DNA from: Streptomyces sp. PH10-H1
Lineage (GTDB): Bacteria; Actinomycetota; Actinomycetes; Streptomycetales; Streptomycetaceae
Assembly: GCF_030063355.1 (NCBI RefSeq)
Contig: NZ_JASISZ010000039.1
Coordinates: forward strand, 1-64,000
DNA length: 64,000 nucleotides
Direction of reading: 5' to 3'
The notes beneath the pieces were generated by a model. It did no database searches and was not told where the DNA came from. It saw nothing but the letters and a program-made list of their open reading frames with translations. Position 1 is the stretch's first letter. Each line of letters opens with the position of its first letter. The translations under genes were made by a program, and so were the position numbers. This document shows, in pieces, positions 8,337 through 16,527 of the stretch.

Positions 8337-8501
8337 CGCCTTCGTGTGACGTGTCCCCGCAGTTCCCGCCGCCGCCCGCTGCCGGACGACCGACGGAATC
8401 CGCCTCACGGATCGAGTCTCCGGAGTAGGGGGGAGTTCGTCGGGCGGGTAACCGTAAGTCCGCACCTTTCGGCGCATCATGTCCTCAGGCGACAGAATTC
8501 G

Positions 8502-8627
8502 TCACTCAGATGATCGGTTCCGATCCTGTTGTTCATGCTTCATAGAACGCTCGACGAGCGCCTCCGCCTGCGCGCGGGCATCCGTCACCATGCCGACGAC
8601 GCGCCGTCCGGCGATGCCGCCCGCCAT
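8502..8627 (-). CDS. possible 41-residue small protein
   Basis: Open frame MAGGIAGRRVVGMVTDARAQ... ending in a Glu/Gln/Arg-rich tail. The first 30 codons have G or C in nearly all third positions, as in real genes here; the last 11 do not. It lies upstream of, and in the same direction as, the ATP-binding protein. No good ribosome binding site precedes the ATG. I do not recognise it. Confidence 0.3.
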   Translation of the reverse strand: MAGGIAGRRVVGMVTDARAQAEALVERSMKHEQQDRNRSSE

Positions 8628-8754
8628 CAGGACGATTTACCCCTACTTGTTCGCGGATAGGATCCGGTGATCGGCCACCCGCGCACGGATCAGACGAACG
8701 CACGGAACAGACCGAACAGGCCGAACAGTCGGATCGCAGGGAAGGGGAGTCCGG

Positions 8755-9525
8755 ATGCCTGAGCCCGGCCTGCTGGTGGACACCGCCGACGGCACCGCCA
8801 CGGTGACGATCAGCAATCCGGCCAAGCGGAACGCCATGACCACCGGCATGTGGGAGGCGCTTCCCGGCCTGCTGGACGAGCTCGCCTCCGATCCGGCGGT
8901 GCGGGTCCTGGTGCTCACCGGCGCGGACGGAACCTTCTGCGCGGGCGCGGACATCTCCGGCCTGCGGGAGGCCGGCGGCGGCTCCGGACGCACGCAGGAC
9001 GCGGCGGTCCGGGCCGAGGAGGCGCTCGCGGCCTTCCCGAAACCGACGATCGCGGCCGTGCGCGGCTTCTGCGTGGGCGGCGGCTGCCAGCTCGCCGCCG
9101 CCTGTGATCTGCGGTTCGCGGCCGAAGGGGCGCGCTTCGGCGTCACCCCGGCCCGGCTCGGCATCGTCTACGCCGCCTCGTCCACCCGGCGGCTGGTCGG
9201 CCTCGTCGGACCCGCGACCGCCAAGTACCTGCTGTTCTCAGCCGAGTTGATCGACCATGAGCGCGCGCTGCTGACCGGACTCGTCGACGAGGTCCTCCCC
9301 GGTGACCAACTCGACAAGCGGGTCGCGGAGTTCGCCGCCGTCCTGGCGTCGCGCTCACAGCTCACCCAGGCCGCGGCGAAGGAGTTCGCCACGCCCGGCC
9401 TCGATCCGCTGCGGATCGGGCACTGGGAGCGGCAGGCGCGCGAAAGCGGCGACACGGCGGAAGGAGTCGCGGCCTTCCTGGAGGGCCGGCCGGCCCGCTT
9501 CACCTGGTCGCCGACCACTGGCTGA
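8755..9525 (+). CDS. enoyl-CoA hydratase/isomerase (crotonase) family protein lacking the usual catalytic glutamates
   Basis: 256 residues with the crotonase fold: FCAGADISGL oxyanion loop and GFCVGGGCQLAAACDLRFAA. In classical hydratases two Glu residues follow, in QPE and about 20 residues later. Here the equivalent segments read TPARLGIVYAASSTRRL and AKYLLFSAEL, so neither Glu seems to be present. The reaction may therefore not be simple hydration; other crotonases act as hydrolases, isomerases or decarboxylases. ATG 8755 follows AGGGAAGGGG. It is monocistronic and convergent with the PNPOx-like gene, with one base between their stop codons. Confidence 0.85.
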   Translation: MPEPGLLVDTADGTATVTISNPAKRNAMTTGMWEALPGLLDELASDPAVRVLVLTGADGTFCAGADISGLREAGGGSGRTQDAAVRAEEALAAFPKPTIAAVRGFCVGGGCQLAAACDLRFAAEGARFGVTPARLGIVYAASSTRRLVGLVGPATAKYLLFSAELIDHERALLTGLVDEVLPGDQLDKRVAEFAAVLASRSQLTQAAAKEFATPGLDPLRIGHWERQARESGDTAEGVAAFLEGRPARFTWSPTTG

Positions 9526-9526
9526 A

Positions 9527-10237
9527 TCAGGCCGGCCACCGGCTGAACCAGCCGGCCCGCGTGCCGGCCCGGGCCGCGACGTGCGGCGGGAGCGGGATGC
9601 CCGCCCGCAGGGCCGGATCCGGCTCGGGCTCGCCCCAGGTGTGGAGCAGGGGCAGCACCCCGGCCCATACGGGGAGTTCGCCGTCCGGCCCGTCGGCGTC
9701 GTCGGTGTGGCCGGTACTGGTCTTCACCGAGGCCTCGTCGAGCCCGAGCGCGAGCAGCGTGGTGGCGGCGAGTTCCTTGCGGGAGGGCTCACGGGCGTAC
9801 TCCCACCGGCCGGGCGCGGACTGCTCGGCCAGGACGCGCAGGCCGTGCAGCTTCTCGTCGGGATCGGTGACGGCGCGCGGCACGCCGAGGACCATCGCGC
9901 TGCGGTAGTTGACGCTGTGCTCGAAGACGGACCTCGCCAGCACCAGACCGTCGATGTGGGTGACGGTGACGCAGATGGACGCCCCGGGCGACTGCACGAG
10001 ACTGCGGCTGGCGACCGAGCCGTGCAGATAGAGCGTGTCGGCGGCGGCATCGAATCCATAGACCGTGGGGACCGCCAGCGGCGAGCCGTCGACCACCACG
10101 GCGAGGTGGCAGACGAAGCCGGCACCCAGCACCGCGTCCAGCTCGTCGCGGCACACGCTGCCCTGTTCACTCAGCCGTCGATGACGGGTCCTGTCGGTGA
10201 CCGGGAGCGTGCGGACAGCGGGTATGTCGGTGGTCAT
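9527..10237 (-). CDS. pyridoxamine 5'-phosphate oxidase-like flavoprotein
   Basis: 236-residue split-beta-barrel flavin-binding protein (PNPOx-like/FMN-binding). Recognisable parts are LGAGFVCHLAVVVDGSPLAVPTVYGFDAA, LYLHGS and HSVNYRSAMVLG. Relatives reduce or protect using FMN or F420, but no substrate can be named. ATG 10237 is preceded by GGAGG at the right distance. It is divergent from the SCO6745-like gene, sharing a 177-bp promoter region. Confidence 0.85.
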   Translation of the reverse strand: MTTDIPAVRTLPVTDRTRHRRLSEQGSVCRDELDAVLGAGFVCHLAVVVDGSPLAVPTVYGFDAAADTLYLHGSVASRSLVQSPGASICVTVTHIDGLVLARSVFEHSVNYRSAMVLGVPRAVTDPDEKLHGLRVLAEQSAPGRWEYAREPSRKELAATTLLALGLDEASVKTSTGHTDDADGPDGELPVWAGVLPLLHTWGEPEPDPALRAGIPLPPHVAARAGTRAGWFSRWPA

Positions 10238-10414
10238 CGGGGCCTCCGTATGGCGTGCAGCTGATCCATGAACACTATCGATCTCATCGCTCGAATGCCT
10301 TGCATTCAACCGATTCGTGATATATAAGCAATCTCGGCAACGTTTTTCGTCGCCATGGCTTGAAGGAGCGCATACCTCTCGGCAACATGCTGACCGGTCG
10401 GTAACCTGTAGTTC

Positions 10415-11284
10415 ATGACAACCACCGCTTCGGACTTCCGCGCGTCACGCCGCTGCCAGAACACGCTCAACCCGCTGCACTCCAGCACGTACTTCTCGCC
10501 CGAGTTCGAAGACGAACTGTCCCGGATCGGACTCGAGCGCGGCAGCATGTCGTACTTCGCGGGACGGGCGGCGCCGCTGGGGGCCGTCGGCGCCGGCACG
10601 GTCACCGCGACCTTCTACAACTTCAACCACGACCTGGTGACCCGGCACATCCCGCGCGCCTGGACGATCGCCACCCCCGAAGCGGTCATCGACGCCCGGC
10701 TGCGCGCCACCGACACCCTGCTCACCCGGCTGCTCGGCGCGGACGTCGTCACCTCGCCCGAGATGGCCGAGGCCGCCACCCTGGCGCTGCGCGCGACCGA
10801 GGCCTGCGACCGGGCCGCCCGCCCCCTCTACGCCGCCAACGCCGATCTGCCGGTGCCCACCGCGCCGCACCTCGCGCTCTGGCACGCCGCCACGCTGCTG
10901 CGCGAGCACCGCGGCGACGGGCACCTCGCGGCACTCGCCGCCGCCGAACTCGACGGCCTGGAGGCCGTCGTCAGCCACACCGCGACCGGCAAGGGATTCA
11001 CCCCGCGGTTCGTCCAGCACAGCAGGGGCTGGACGGCCGAGCAGTGGGCCGCCGCCCAGGACCGGCTGCGCGAGCGCGGACTGCTCGACGCCGCGGGCGA
11101 ACTCACCGACGCGGGCATCGGCCTCCGCCGCGACATCGAGGCCGTCACCGACCGCATCGACCGCGCCCCGTACGACCACCTCGGCGCCACCGGCATCGCC
11201 CGCCTCACCGAACTGGCGGGCTCCTTCACCCAGGCCGCCCTGGCGGCCGGCGCCTTCCCCCTGGAGCACTTCGGCAAGGAATGA
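10415..11284 (+). CDS. SCO6745/SalK-like conserved actinomycete protein
   Basis: 289 residues. The start MTTTASDFRASRRCQNTLNP and the internal DELSRIGLERGSMSYFAGRAAPLGAVGAGTVTATFYNF are typical of the SCO6745 family, annotated as conserved or SalK-like. The C-terminal third (SRGWTAEQWAAAQDRLRERGLLDAAGELTDAG) looks like a winged-helix module. Function is unknown. Confidence 0.8.
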   Translation: MTTTASDFRASRRCQNTLNPLHSSTYFSPEFEDELSRIGLERGSMSYFAGRAAPLGAVGAGTVTATFYNFNHDLVTRHIPRAWTIATPEAVIDARLRATDTLLTRLLGADVVTSPEMAEAATLALRATEACDRAARPLYAANADLPVPTAPHLALWHAATLLREHRGDGHLAALAAAELDGLEAVVSHTATGKGFTPRFVQHSRGWTAEQWAAAQDRLRERGLLDAAGELTDAGIGLRRDIEAVTDRIDRAPYDHLGATGIARLTELAGSFTQAALAAGAFPLEHFGKE

Positions 11285-11389
11285 CGGGTCGCTGGAATGA
11301 CGGGTCGCGGGAACCACGGGTCGCAGGAATGGCAGGTCGAGCGCCGGACGGTCCCGAGCGGGGGCGGCGCATGGGGCAGGATGGCCCTC

Positions 11390-12514
11390 ATGCTGGAATT
11401 GACACCCGCTCAGGTACGGTCCTGGCGCGTCCAGTCGCAGGGGTTGGCCGGTCCCCGGAACGGGGTCGGGGCCGTCGGCGCGGCGCGGGGAGCCGGCGCG
11501 CTGCAGGCGCAGGACGCCAAGGCGTGCCGGCTGCAGGTACGGGCGCGGTCCGCGGGACTCACCGCCGGAGATGTGGACGCGGCGTGCGGCGCCGGGGCGC
11601 GGGCCCTGGTGCGTACATGGCTGATGCGCGGCACCCTGCATGCGGTACCGGCCCGGGACGCGCGCTGGATGACGTTGCTGCTGGGCCCGCGCGTCGCCGC
11701 CGCGCAGCGCGGCAGACGGCTGCGGCTCGGCCTCGACGAGGAGACCTGCGCCCGCGCGCTCCCGGCGCTGGAGCAGGTACTGGCCGGACGCCCGCCGCTG
11801 CTCCGTGACGAACTCGTCCGCGGACTCGGCGAGTTCGGCATCACCCTGGATCCCCGCAGCCAGGCCCCGGCCCATCTGCTGCTGTACGCGGCCGCCGTGG
11901 GCCTCGTCTGCCGGGGTCCGGAGGCCGAGGGTGACAAGTCGACTTATGTGCTGCGCGAGGAGTGGCTGGACGGGATCGACGGGCCGGAACCGACAGGCGC
12001 CGAGGCGCTCGCCGCGCTCGCCGAGCGGTATGTGGCCGCGTACGGACCCACGACGGAGGCGGACTTCGCCCGCTGGTCCGGGCTGCCGATCGGCCAGGCC
12101 CGGAGCGGGTTCCGGGCGGCCGGGGAGATGCTGGCGGAGGTCTCCGGCCCGGACGGCCCGCTGTGGGTGACGGCCGGCGCCGCAGCGCCGGCGGACCCGG
12201 CACCGTCCGTCCGGCTGATCGGGCACTTCGACCCGTATCTGCTCGGCTACCGCGACCGGGACCCGCTGCTGGATCCATCGTTCGCCCACCTCGTCGCGAC
12301 CGGCGGCGGGTTCATCACGCCGTGCGTCCTGCTGGACGGTGAGGTCGTCGGCATCTGGCGGCACGAGCGGGGGCCGGGCGAGCGCCTGACCGTCCGCGTC
12401 GATCCGTTCCGGCCGTTCCGGGCGCTCGGGGACGCCGTAGTCCACGGCATCGAGGCCGAGGTCGCCGACCTGGGCCGGTTCCTCGGCGTCGATGCCGCCT
12501 GGGAGCGGGCGTGA
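11390..12514 (+). CDS. winged-helix DNA-binding domain protein (HTH_42 / AlkX-like)
   Basis: 374 residues. The family hallmarks are LTPAQVRSWRVQSQGL, ALQAQDAKACRLQVRAR and TWLMRGTLHAVPARDARW, followed by repeated winged-helix units with ADFARWSGLPIGQAR and a C-terminal GHFDPYLLGYRDRD and WRHERG. Some relatives unhook DNA interstrand crosslinks or act as alkylpurine glycosylases; no such activity is proven for this subgroup. ATG 11390 is used; ATG 11381 is also in frame. The gene begins about 100 bp after the SCO6745-like gene and may share its transcript. Confidence 0.82.
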   Translation: MLELTPAQVRSWRVQSQGLAGPRNGVGAVGAARGAGALQAQDAKACRLQVRARSAGLTAGDVDAACGAGARALVRTWLMRGTLHAVPARDARWMTLLLGPRVAAAQRGRRLRLGLDEETCARALPALEQVLAGRPPLLRDELVRGLGEFGITLDPRSQAPAHLLLYAAAVGLVCRGPEAEGDKSTYVLREEWLDGIDGPEPTGAEALAALAERYVAAYGPTTEADFARWSGLPIGQARSGFRAAGEMLAEVSGPDGPLWVTAGAAAPADPAPSVRLIGHFDPYLLGYRDRDPLLDPSFAHLVATGGGFITPCVLLDGEVVGIWRHERGPGERLTVRVDPFRPFRALGDAVVHGIEAEVADLGRFLGVDAAWERA

Positions 12515-12646
12515 CCCCAGCCCTGCCCCGGAACGGCGCACGCGCCGGGGGCACGGCCACGGCGACACCCTAACTCCCGCGGACGCGGGGCCGAGTGGGT
12601 CCCGGCCACCCCGCAGCCGTCCCACAGCCGCCCGCAGCCGCCCCGT

Positions 12647-13465
12647 TCAGGACAGGCCCCCCGCCGGCACCGTCGCGGCGCTGCCCCAGACCGTCAGGAA
12701 GGCCAGCCGCAAGCAGCCCGCGAGCGCCGGGTGTTCGATGTAGAGCGCGGTGGTGGAGCCGGTTCCGGCCACCGGATCCGGCATGTCGCACAGCACCAGC
12801 GAGGCGTCGGCGATGATCAGTTTCATCGGCAGCTCGGCGGCGAACCGCGCCTCCTCCCCCGCCTCGCCGAACCGCCGTACGTTCTGCAGGACTTCGGCGT
12901 CACCGAGCGCGTCATGCGTGTAGATGGCGCGGACCGTTCCGCCGGCCCGGCGCAGCCTGCGGACGACCTTGATCCCCTCGGTGTTGGCGGCCGGGGCGAC
13001 GAACGGCGGTTTGCAGAAGCTGAGCAGCTCATGGCCGGCCTGTTCCTGGATGTCCGCGAAGCGTTCGGCGATCACCTTCGGGTCGCGCAGCACCTCGATG
13101 TAGTCCAGCGGGTCGGTGTGGGTCCGCCCGTCGTTCCAGATCGGCAGCAGCGCGGAGGCCAGCCCGGACGAGACCCGGTCCAGCCGTTCCAGCGACTCGC
13201 GCTGGAGGGCCATCAGCCGGGCGATGGCCAGTTCGGGCGCTACGGCGGAGAACGTCGCCACGCGTCCGGGCCGGGCGGTGGCGAGCCGCCGGCGTACGAG
13301 CGCGTCGAGGACGTCGTAGACCCGCTGGCGGGGGACGTCGGCCTCGCGGGCCACCTCCGCCGCGGTGTACGACTCGCGCCGGACCAGCGCGAGATAGACG
13401 CGTGCCTCGTAGCGCGCCAAACCCAGCGCTACAAGATCGTTGACCGGACCCTCTTCGAACTCCAT
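12647..13465 (-). CDS. TrmB family transcriptional regulator
   Basis: 272 residues. The N-terminal winged helix LVALGLARYEARVYLALVRR...AAEVAREADVPRQRVYDVLDALVRRRL is typical of TrmB. The C-terminal part with ELPMKLIIADASLVLCDMPDP is the effector or dimer half seen in bacterial TrmB-like proteins. It is divergent from the secreted protease at 13750, with a large perfect inverted repeat between them, so it is a candidate regulator of that protease. The ligand is not known. Confidence 0.88.
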   Translation of the reverse strand: MEFEEGPVNDLVALGLARYEARVYLALVRRESYTAAEVAREADVPRQRVYDVLDALVRRRLATARPGRVATFSAVAPELAIARLMALQRESLERLDRVSSGLASALLPIWNDGRTHTDPLDYIEVLRDPKVIAERFADIQEQAGHELLSFCKPPFVAPAANTEGIKVVRRLRRAGGTVRAIYTHDALGDAEVLQNVRRFGEAGEEARFAAELPMKLIIADASLVLCDMPDPVAGTGSTTALYIEHPALAGCLRLAFLTVWGSAATVPAGGLS

Positions 13466-13666
13466 GGCGGCTCAAGGTATACGCCCGAGATCACTTACCG
13501 AAAGGAAGACTTTGCCATTGCCCGGTAGTCCCTTGGGACAGTTATCACTATTTTCAGCGATGGTCACCACTGAACGGGGTGGCAGTCATTCTCACGGTCG
13601 GCGTCACAGTCGCCACCGCAGTCACGCCAATGAACGTGCGCCACTCGAAGTCCTGCGGCGCCCCTC

Positions 13667-13702
13667 TCGTCAGATATGTCATGAACCTGACATATCTGAC
13701 GA
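13667..13702. promoter_or_regulatory. 14-bp perfect inverted repeat upstream of the S53 protease
   Basis: Arms tcgtcagatatgtc (13667-13680) and gacatatctgacga (13689-13702), separated by 8 bp. The element is AT-rich compared with its surroundings and ends 48 bp before the protease start. It could be an operator for the divergent TrmB regulator or another repressor. It could also form an RNA hairpin in the 5' leader. Confidence 0.75.
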
Positions 13703-13749
13703 ATAGTCACCCGCCGTCGGGAACCCATCCCCCCATGGAGGGCAGTTCA

Positions 13750-15768
13750 TTGCATTCGAGAACACCCAACCGCGTCAGACGGCTGACCCGCCGCGGCCTC
13801 ACCGCCGTCCTGTCGGCGGTGGCCCTGGCCTCCGGTGGTCTGCTGGCACTCGCCGGCCCGTCGGCCGCGTCGGCCGCCCCGTCGTCGGCCGCCCCGGCCG
13901 CCGCGGCCTCCACCACCGCGCACACCCAGCGGCTCTGCTCGGAACCCACCAAGGCCGGCTACATGGCCTGTCACGCGCTGGCACGCACCGACCTGATCCA
14001 GCACCTGAGCCTCTCCCCGAACGTGCTCCCGTCCGGTTACGGCCCCACCGACCTGCAGAGCGCCTATGCCCTGCCGGCCTCGGCCGGAGCCGGTGCGACC
14101 GTGGCGATCATCGACGCCTACGACGACCCCAACGCCGAGTCGGACCTGGCCTCCTACCGCTCCACGTACGGCCTGCCGGCCTGCACCACGGCCAACGGCT
14201 GCTTCAGGAAGGCCGACCAGAACGGCGGCACCAGCTACCCGACCGCCGACGCCGGCTGGGCGGGCGAGATCTCCCTCGACGTGGACATGGTCAGCGCGGT
14301 CTGCCCGCAGTGCCACATCCTGCTCGTCGAGGCGAACCAGCCGTCGATGGCCGACCTGGGCACCGCGGTCAACCGCGCCGTCACCATGGGCGCCAAGTAC
14401 GTCTCCAACAGCTACGGCGGCAGCGAGGGCGCCACCGACCCCAGCTCGGACGCCTCGTACTTCAACCACCCCGGCGTCGCGATCACCGTCAGCTCGGGTG
14501 ACAGCGGCTACGGCGTCGAGTACCCGGCGGCCTCGCAGTACGTCACCTCGGTCGGCGGCACCTCGCTGAGCCGCGCGAGCGGCACCCCGCGCGGCTGGTC
14601 GGAGAAAGTCTGGGGCAGCAGCGCCGGCGGTAACGGCGCAGGTTCCGGCTGCTCGGCATACACCGCCAAGCCGTCCTGGCAGACCGACAGCGGCTGCGCC
14701 AAGCGCACCGTCGCCGACGTCTCCGCGGTCGCCGACCCGGCCACCGGCCTCGCGGTCTACGACAGTTACCAGGCGAGCGGCTGGAACGTGTACGGCGGCA
14801 CCAGCGCCTCGGCGCCGATCGTCGCCTCGGTCTACGCCCTGGCCGGCACCCCGGCCTCGGGCACCTACCCGTCCTCCTACCCGTACGCCCACGCCTCGTC
14901 GCTCAACGACGTGACCAGCGGCGCCAACGGCTCCTGCGGCAACTACCTGTGCACCGCCCAGGCCGGCTACGACGGCCCGACCGGGCTCGGCACCCCCAAC
15001 GGCACGGCCGCCTTCACCAACGGCTCGACCGGCGGCAACACCGTCACCGTGACCAACCCGGGCAACCAGTCCACCACCGTCAACACCGCGGTCTCGCTGC
15101 AGATCAAAGCCACCGACTCCGGCACCGGCCAGACCCTCACCTACAGCGCCACCGGCCTCCCCGCCGGGCTCTCGGTCAATGCCTCCAGCGGTCTCATCAG
15201 CGGCACACCCACCGCCACCGGCTCGTCCAACGTGACCGTGACCGCCAAGGACGGCACCAACGCCTCCGGCAGCACATCCTTCACCTGGACCGTCAACCCG
15301 GTGGGCGGCGGCTGCAACGCCTCCCAGCTCTTCGGCAACCCCGGCTTCGAGACGGGCAGCGCCAGCCCCTGGACCGCCACCCCCGCCGTGATCGACAACA
15401 GCTCGAGCGAGGCCGCGCACTCCGGCACCTGGAAGGCATGGCTCGACGGCTACGGCTCCACCCACACCGACTCGCTCGCCCAGTCGGTGACGATCCCCAG
15501 CGGCTGCCACGCCACCCTGACCTTCTGGGTGCACATCGACACCTCGGAGACCACCGCCTCCATCGCCTACGACAAGCTGACGGTGCAGGCCGGATCCAGC
15601 ACGCTGGCCACCTACTCCAACCTCAACAAGAACACCGGCTACGCGCAGAAGTCCTTCGACCTCTCCTCGTTCGCGGGTCAGACGGTCTCGGTGAAGTTCA
15701 CCGGCACCGAGGACGTCAGCCTGCAGACCAGCTTCGTGATCGACGACACCGCACTCAACATCAGCTGA
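13750..15768 (+). CDS. secreted sedolisin (S53) serine-carboxyl peptidase with Ig-like and jelly-roll C-terminal domains
   Basis: 672 residues from TTG 13750, chosen because GGAGGG lies 7 bases upstream; ATG 13735 is the alternative. A signal peptide (Arg-rich start, hydrophobic core, Ala-rich cleavage region near residue 43) is followed by a sedolisin domain. Its catalytic residues are visible: Glu173 and Asp177 in GEISLDVD, the oxyanion Asp251 in SSGDSG and the nucleophile Ser352 in YGGTSASAP. There is no long pro-domain as in kumamolisin. Next come a putative Ig fold (LPAGLSVNASSGLISGTPTA) and a C-terminal beta-rich domain starting NPGFETG, probably for substrate binding. Likely an extracellular protease for nutrient release. 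Confidence 0.92.
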   Translation: MHSRTPNRVRRLTRRGLTAVLSAVALASGGLLALAGPSAASAAPSSAAPAAAASTTAHTQRLCSEPTKAGYMACHALARTDLIQHLSLSPNVLPSGYGPTDLQSAYALPASAGAGATVAIIDAYDDPNAESDLASYRSTYGLPACTTANGCFRKADQNGGTSYPTADAGWAGEISLDVDMVSAVCPQCHILLVEANQPSMADLGTAVNRAVTMGAKYVSNSYGGSEGATDPSSDASYFNHPGVAITVSSGDSGYGVEYPAASQYVTSVGGTSLSRASGTPRGWSEKVWGSSAGGNGAGSGCSAYTAKPSWQTDSGCAKRTVADVSAVADPATGLAVYDSYQASGWNVYGGTSASAPIVASVYALAGTPASGTYPSSYPYAHASSLNDVTSGANGSCGNYLCTAQAGYDGPTGLGTPNGTAAFTNGSTGGNTVTVTNPGNQSTTVNTAVSLQIKATDSGTGQTLTYSATGLPAGLSVNASSGLISGTPTATGSSNVTVTAKDGTNASGSTSFTWTVNPVGGGCNASQLFGNPGFETGSASPWTATPAVIDNSSSEAAHSGTWKAWLDGYGSTHTDSLAQSVTIPSGCHATLTFWVHIDTSETTASIAYDKLTVQAGSSTLATYSNLNKNTGYAQKSFDLSSFAGQTVSVKFTGTEDVSLQTSFVIDDTALNIS

Positions 15769-15829
15769 TCAGCGCTCTGTCGACCGCAGAGGGTCGACGG
15801 CAGATGTCCGACCGTGAGATGTCCGAAGG

Positions 15830-15860
15830 GCCCGGGCCGGCCCCCACAGCCGGCCCGGGT
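15830..15860 (+). terminator. GC-rich hairpin after the S53 protease
   Basis: Stem gcccgggccggc / gccggcccgggt with a 7-base loop, 61 bp past the stop. It also lies just downstream of the converging lipoprotein gene, so it may stop both transcripts. Confidence 0.65.
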
Positions 15861-15879
15861 CCGCGTCTGTCGTCACCCG

Positions 15880-16368
15880 TCACCGCACGTCCACCATGAC
15901 GCGCCAGGTGAGGATGGCGAAGCAGTTGACCGTGCCGCCGGACCCGTCCGCAGGCGGGCAGCCGCGCCCGGTGCTGGACATCTGCACCCGGCCCGGGGCC
16001 GCGCCACGGTAGGTGGCGCTGTTGACCTCGGTCAGCGCCGGTCCTGTGACCTTCACCGCGCTCCAGCCGGTCGCCGGCAGCACCACCTTCAGGGTCTGGC
16101 CCACCGCGAGACAGATCTCCCGGCCGTTGTCCCGCACCGTCAGGGTCACGGAACCGCACGGCGCCGGCGAACCCGTGGTCGAGGGCGAACCGGTGGGGGA
16201 AGGGGCAGGGGCGGAAGAGCCCGGGGCGGACGGAGCCGGCGCGGACGTACCCGGTGTGGATGACGGCGGGGTGGAAGGGCCGGGAGCCGGCCCGCCACCC
16301 ACGGTGGATGATCCGCAACCGGCCACGCACAGCAGTACCGCGGCCACAGCTCCTACCCGTACACGCAT
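15880..16368 (-). CDS. small secreted lipoprotein
   Basis: 162 residues. ATG 16368 has GGAGG upstream. A signal peptide ends in a lipobox (VAGC, Cys18), then a long Pro/Ser/Thr/Gly spacer (about residues 20-70), then a compact C-terminal domain with CGSVTLTVRDNGREICLAVGQTLKVVLP, like secreted actinomycete proteins of unknown role. Four Cys after the lipobox could form disulfides. No function can be assigned. Confidence 0.75.
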   Translation of the reverse strand: MRVRVGAVAAVLLCVAGCGSSTVGGGPAPGPSTPPSSTPGTSAPAPSAPGSSAPAPSPTGSPSTTGSPAPCGSVTLTVRDNGREICLAVGQTLKVVLPATGWSAVKVTGPALTEVNSATYRGAAPGRVQMSSTGRGCPPADGSGGTVNCFAILTWRVMVDVR

Positions 16369-16527
16369 CGGACGGCCTCCTCGCACACTCGCGGTCAGGA
16401 ACGGATCGCGGGTTGGACGTGGCGGGCCCCATTCCGGTTCCGGCTCCGGGTTCCCGTTCCGCGTGCCCCGTTCCGGCTGCTATCGCGATCCGGCCGTCCG
16501 TCCCGGCGAACCGTCCGCCGTGTGCGG

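Noticed and set aside
13747..15534. 595-codon open frame on the minus strand opposite the S53 protease
   Set aside because: It is the antisense of a clearly real gene; its Gly/Val/Arg-rich composition follows from the high-GC codons of the plus strand.
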